NCBI GenBank assembly: GCA_039917655.1
Contig: JBDSJC010000171.1
Span: 1 to 7,384 of the forward strand
Direction: 5' to 3'
DNA from: PNKC01 sp039917655
GTDB lineage: Bacteria; Chloroflexota; Dehalococcoidia; Tepidiformales; Tepidiformaceae
DNA: 7,384 nucleotides
Shown here one piece after another: positions 5,469 to 7,384 of the stretch. Both the position numbers and the translations under genes were made by a program. The stretch's first letter is position 1. The number at the start of each line of letters is the position of its first letter. The notes beneath the pieces are model-generated. The model saw nothing but the letters and a program-made list of their open reading frames with translations, was not told where the DNA came from and did not search any database.

Positions 5469-6353
5469 CTCAAAGATGCTCGTCACCACTTCTTCGATGG
5501 AGCGCTGAATTTCCACGTCGTCGGTGAGAGCCCAGGTGATTGCCACCTGGCAGGCGCGGCGGGGCGCGATACCGCTGGCGATGAGGCGTCCGGCGTAGAC
5601 GAGGAGGCGGGTGCTGACGCCCTCACCGAGCCCGTGCTCGCGCAGGTTACGAACTTTCTCGCCAAGCTTTGCGAGATCCGTGGCCTGTTCGTGGGAACAC
5701 CCTGCCTCGTGGACGATGATCTTCGCCTCCTGTTCGCGAGGCGGGTAGCCGAATTCGATCGCGATGAAGCGTTGGCGGGTGGAGTGCTTGAGGTCTTTGA
5801 GCGCGCTCTGGTAGCCAGGGTTGTAGGAGATGACGAGCAGGAAGCCGTCAGTCGCTTCAACCACCTGGCCCAGCTTCTCGATCGGGAGCAGGCGACGGTA
5901 GTCGGTCAGCGGGTGGATCAGGACTGTCGTGTCTTTGCGCGCTTCCACCACTTCGTCCAGATAGCAGATCGCGCCGACTTTGACAGCCCGCGTGAGCGGA
6001 CCATCGACCCAGCGGGTGCCGTCGGTATCCAGCAGGTAGCGGCCGACGAGGTCGCTAGCGGTAAGGTCTTCGTGACAGGCGACGGTGATCAGCGGCATGC
6101 GATGCTCGGCGGATTCACCTGTGCGGTCCGAAACCTTGGTGACCGGGCGGCCGAGGCGGTAGGCCATGTACTCGACGAAGCGCGTTTTGCCGGCGCCGGT
6201 CGGTCCCTTCAGCAGGACGGGGATGCGCTCCTTGTAGGCTGTTTCAAACAGCGCAACCTCGTCGGCAATCGGGAGGTAGTACGGCTCCACCTGGACCGAG
6301 TATTCCTCGACCGCGTAGATGTTCGGTTCACTGTGCGTGGCTGTTTCAACCAA
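5466..6353 (-). CDS. MoxR-family AAA+ ATPase of the CbbQ/NirQ/NorQ group
   Basis: A 295-residue AAA+ ATPase. Walker A is GPTGAGKT (50-57, K56), Walker B is ICYLDEV (129-135, D133, E134), sensor 1 is near N178 in VISYNPG, an arginine-finger region is STRQRF (191-196), and GVSTR (245-249) supplies a sensor-2 arginine. The C-terminal part (about 205-290) fits the CbbQ_C domain. Family members form hexameric rings that, with a VWA partner (CbbO or NorD), remodel a client enzyme using ATP; the partner here is the 1076-residue VWA protein. The N-terminus is about 25 residues longer than usual. The start is TTG at 6353 with GGGAGG 8 bases upstream, overlapping the end of coaE, and the gap to coaE is 5 bases. 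Its stop codon TGA lies within the heptamer array, but the C-terminus (IEEVVTSIFE) looks complete for the family. Confidence 0.92.
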   Translation of the reverse strand: MVETATHSEPNIYAVEEYSVQVEPYYLPIADEVALFETAYKERIPVLLKGPTGAGKTRFVEYMAYRLGRPVTKVSDRTGESAEHRMPLITVACHEDLTASDLVGRYLLDTDGTRWVDGPLTRAVKVGAICYLDEVVEARKDTTVLIHPLTDYRRLLPIEKLGQVVEATDGFLLVISYNPGYQSALKDLKHSTRQRFIAIEFGYPPREQEAKIIVHEAGCSHEQATDLAKLGEKVRNLREHGLGEGVSTRLLVYAGRLIASGIAPRRACQVAITWALTDDVEIQRSIEEVVTSIFE

Positions 6354-6358
6354 TCCTG

Positions 6359-6976
6359 TTACCTCCCGGCTGCGCTACGCAGCCGCTCCTGAAGTTGTTC
6401 CCAGGCTTCCTGGATGCGCGCCTGGAGCGCGTCCAGGTCTCTGTTGTTTTCGATGACCAGGCCGGCCCTGGACGTGCGTTGGGCGTTCGACAGCTGCGAG
6501 GCGATGCGCGCGCGGGCTGCCTCGGCATCGAGCCCGTTCCGCGCCGCAAGTCGTTCCACGGCGAGCTCCGGCTCGACTACGATGACCCAGATCTCGTCCG
6601 TCAAATCTTCCCAGCCGGCTTCGAAGAGGACCGCCGCTTCGAGCACCGCGAGCTTGGTGCCGGCGGTTTCGAGTTCGGAAAGCGCTTCGCTTGCGAGCCT
6701 GCGAATGCCCGGCCAGACGATGTCCGTCAGGCGCTTGAGTTCATCGGGCTTGCCGAAGACCTTTGCGCCGAGGACGCGGCGGTCGATTGTGCCGTCCGCC
6801 GCCACCAGGTCACCGCCGAACGCATCGACTACCGCGGCGAAGGTGTCCGTACCGGGATCGTAGGTGCGGTGGCCGAGAACATCTGCGTCGAGCACGGAGA
6901 CTTCCTGGTCGCGGAAGAAACGCGCAACGGTGGATTTGCCGCTGGCGATGCCACCAGTCAGACCTATGACGTGCAA
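6359..6976 (-). CDS. coaE: Dephospho-CoA kinase
   Basis: A 205-residue P-loop kinase that phosphorylates the 3'-hydroxyl of dephospho-CoA, the last step of coenzyme A synthesis, in the cytoplasm. The start MHVIGLTGGIASGKST carries the family P-loop (8-16), followed by VLDADVLGH (D30, D32), the substrate-binding DAD motif, then VWPGIRR and the lid/core elements VLEAAVLFEAGWEDLTDEIWVI and RNGLDAEAARARIASQ (the R-x-G/x-x-x-x-x-A-x-x-R-x-x-x-Q pattern of CoaE). Length is normal. The frame is open to an ATG at 7042, but that lies at the -35 box of the likely promoter. The TTG at 6976 is the only start that gives a family-like N-terminus and it lies about 30 bases after the predicted transcription start. 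First gene of the operon. Its stop is 5 bases before the CbbQ-like start, so a housekeeping gene heads the transcript. Confidence 0.96.
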   Translation of the reverse strand: MHVIGLTGGIASGKSTVARFFRDQEVSVLDADVLGHRTYDPGTDTFAAVVDAFGGDLVAADGTIDRRVLGAKVFGKPDELKRLTDIVWPGIRRLASEALSELETAGTKLAVLEAAVLFEAGWEDLTDEIWVIVVEPELAVERLAARNGLDAEAARARIASQLSNAQRTSRAGLVIENNRDLDALQARIQEAWEQLQERLRSAAGR

Positions 6977-7012
6977 AGAAAGACCCCGCGGAAACGTACG
7001 TGTGGAAGAGGT

Positions 7013-7042
7013 ATTGTACCGCCGAGGGGCGTGAGGCGGCAA
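7013..7042 (-). promoter_or_regulatory. Sigma70-like promoter for the coaE operon
   Basis: On the minus strand TTGCCG (7042-7037) and TACAAT (7018-7013) are separated by 18 bases, close to the sigma70 consensus. Transcription would start near 7006, leaving a leader of about 30 bases before the coaE TTG. No other convincing promoter was seen before the downstream genes, so this one may drive all eight. Judged by eye only. Confidence 0.55.
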
Positions 7043-7144
7043 ACGGCGGCGGGGCTGGATCAGTCGGCGTAGAAGAACGGCGCAAGGTCGTCTCCGCTCA
7101 CGTAGCGAGAGGCCTGCCGTGCGCGATGGAGGCTGTCAACCGGC

Positions 7145-7150
7145 TATGAT
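7145..7150 (+). promoter_or_regulatory. Possible -10 element for the DinB-family gene
   Basis: TATGAT lies on the plus strand 27 bases upstream of the DinB TTG start, at a sensible distance for a short leader. No good -35 hexamer is found 16-18 bases further upstream, so the call is weak. Confidence 0.3.
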
Positions 7151-7177
7151 CTTCTTTTCAAACAACGGAGGCGCACT

Positions 7178-7384
7178 TTGACCACGATTCTCGCGGAGAT
7201 CTTCCGCCACCACCTCTGGGCGAATGTGGGAATGATTGACGCCTGTGCTGCCCTGGACGATGCGCAACGCGGGGCCGCAGCGACCGGCACGTACGGCGCG
7301 ATCGGCGACACGCTGCTCCATCTTGCTTCGGCCGAGTCCCGTTTCATCGCCGCCGTGACCAGCGACCACACGGGCGTATCGGTG
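7178..7384 (+). CDS. DinB family protein (partial, N-terminal 69 codons)
   Basis: A plus-strand frame starting at TTG 7178 runs to the window edge without a stop. GGAGG sits 7 bases upstream, a strong ribosome binding site that decides the start. The product TTILAEIFRHHLWANVGMIDA, then YGAIGDTLLHLASAESRFIAAV, is the N-terminal half of a DinB/DfsB four-helix bundle. H48 in LLHLASAE is at the position of the first metal ligand of the family, and the HLWAN pattern near residue 12 is typical. These proteins are metal-dependent thiol transferases or uncharacterised damage-induced proteins; the substrate is unknown. It is transcribed divergently from coaE, with about 200 bases between the two starts. 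The two remaining metal histidines would lie outside the window and cannot be checked. Confidence 0.82.
   Translation, partial: MTTILAEIFRHHLWANVGMIDACAALDDAQRGAAATGTYGAIGDTLLHLASAESRFIAAVTSDHTGVSV

Noticed and set aside
5418..6392. Plus-strand open frame of 324 codons opposite the CbbQ-like gene
   Set aside because: It is the antisense shadow of a clear AAA+ gene with Walker motifs; its protein matches no recognisable family and its start lies inside the S23 gene.
7066..7139. Minus-strand TTGACA at 7139-7134 and a short frame ending in DDLAPFFYAD at 7066
   Set aside because: No -10 box follows the TTGACA at the right spacing, and the frame has only a 13-codon GTG start after an upstream stop. 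It may be a gene remnant but cannot be supported.

Overview
The window is a GC-rich bacterial segment with tightly packed genes and frequent TTG and GTG starts. The gene content fits Chloroflexota or a similar high-GC environmental lineage: a CbbQ/NorQ ATPase paired with a very long NorD-like VWA protein, a DUF2283 antitoxin-like gene, and an S23-type four-helix-bundle gene. The taxonomic guess is weak because there is no rRNA or other marker gene.

Layout. Eight genes run on the minus strand, read from about 7040 down to 1, and look like one operon. In transcription order they are: coaE (dephospho-CoA kinase, 6976-6359); a CbbQ/NirQ/NorQ-type MoxR AAA+ ATPase (6353-5466); an S23 four-helix-bundle protein (5423-5019); a metallophosphoesterase (5022-4411); a 1076-residue NorD/CbbO-like VWA protein (4319-1089); a PBECR/DUF4258-like putative toxin (1089-763); a DUF2283 putative antitoxin (773-534); and a histidine phosphatase (526 to beyond the left edge). 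Most junctions overlap or are only a few bases apart. A sigma70-like promoter sits just upstream of coaE. A DinB-family gene starts on the plus strand at 7178 and runs off the right edge, so 6977-7177 is a divergent promoter region.

Function. The AAA+ ATPase and the VWA protein form the known CbbQ-CbbO / NorQ-NorD type of remodelling machine. In characterised cases the VWA MIDAS site docks on a metalloenzyme client and the ATPase ring remodels it. No RuBisCO or nitric oxide reductase gene is in view, so the client here is unknown. The VWA protein has an N-terminal solenoid of about eight repeats and a degenerate HQxxH motif in mid-protein.

Most unusual feature. The S23 gene lies between the ATPase and metallophosphoesterase genes and is bounded by inverted arrays of one 7-bp repeat (five copies of AGTGCTG on one side, three copies of GCACTCA on the other). 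The arrays put stop codons in all three frames for translation entering the unit and leave all frames open for translation leaving it. The ATPase stop codon lies inside one array, and the S23 gene reads out through the other and stops at a GTGA overlap with the next gene. This looks like a compact inserted unit of about 440 bp that fits into an operon without breaking it.
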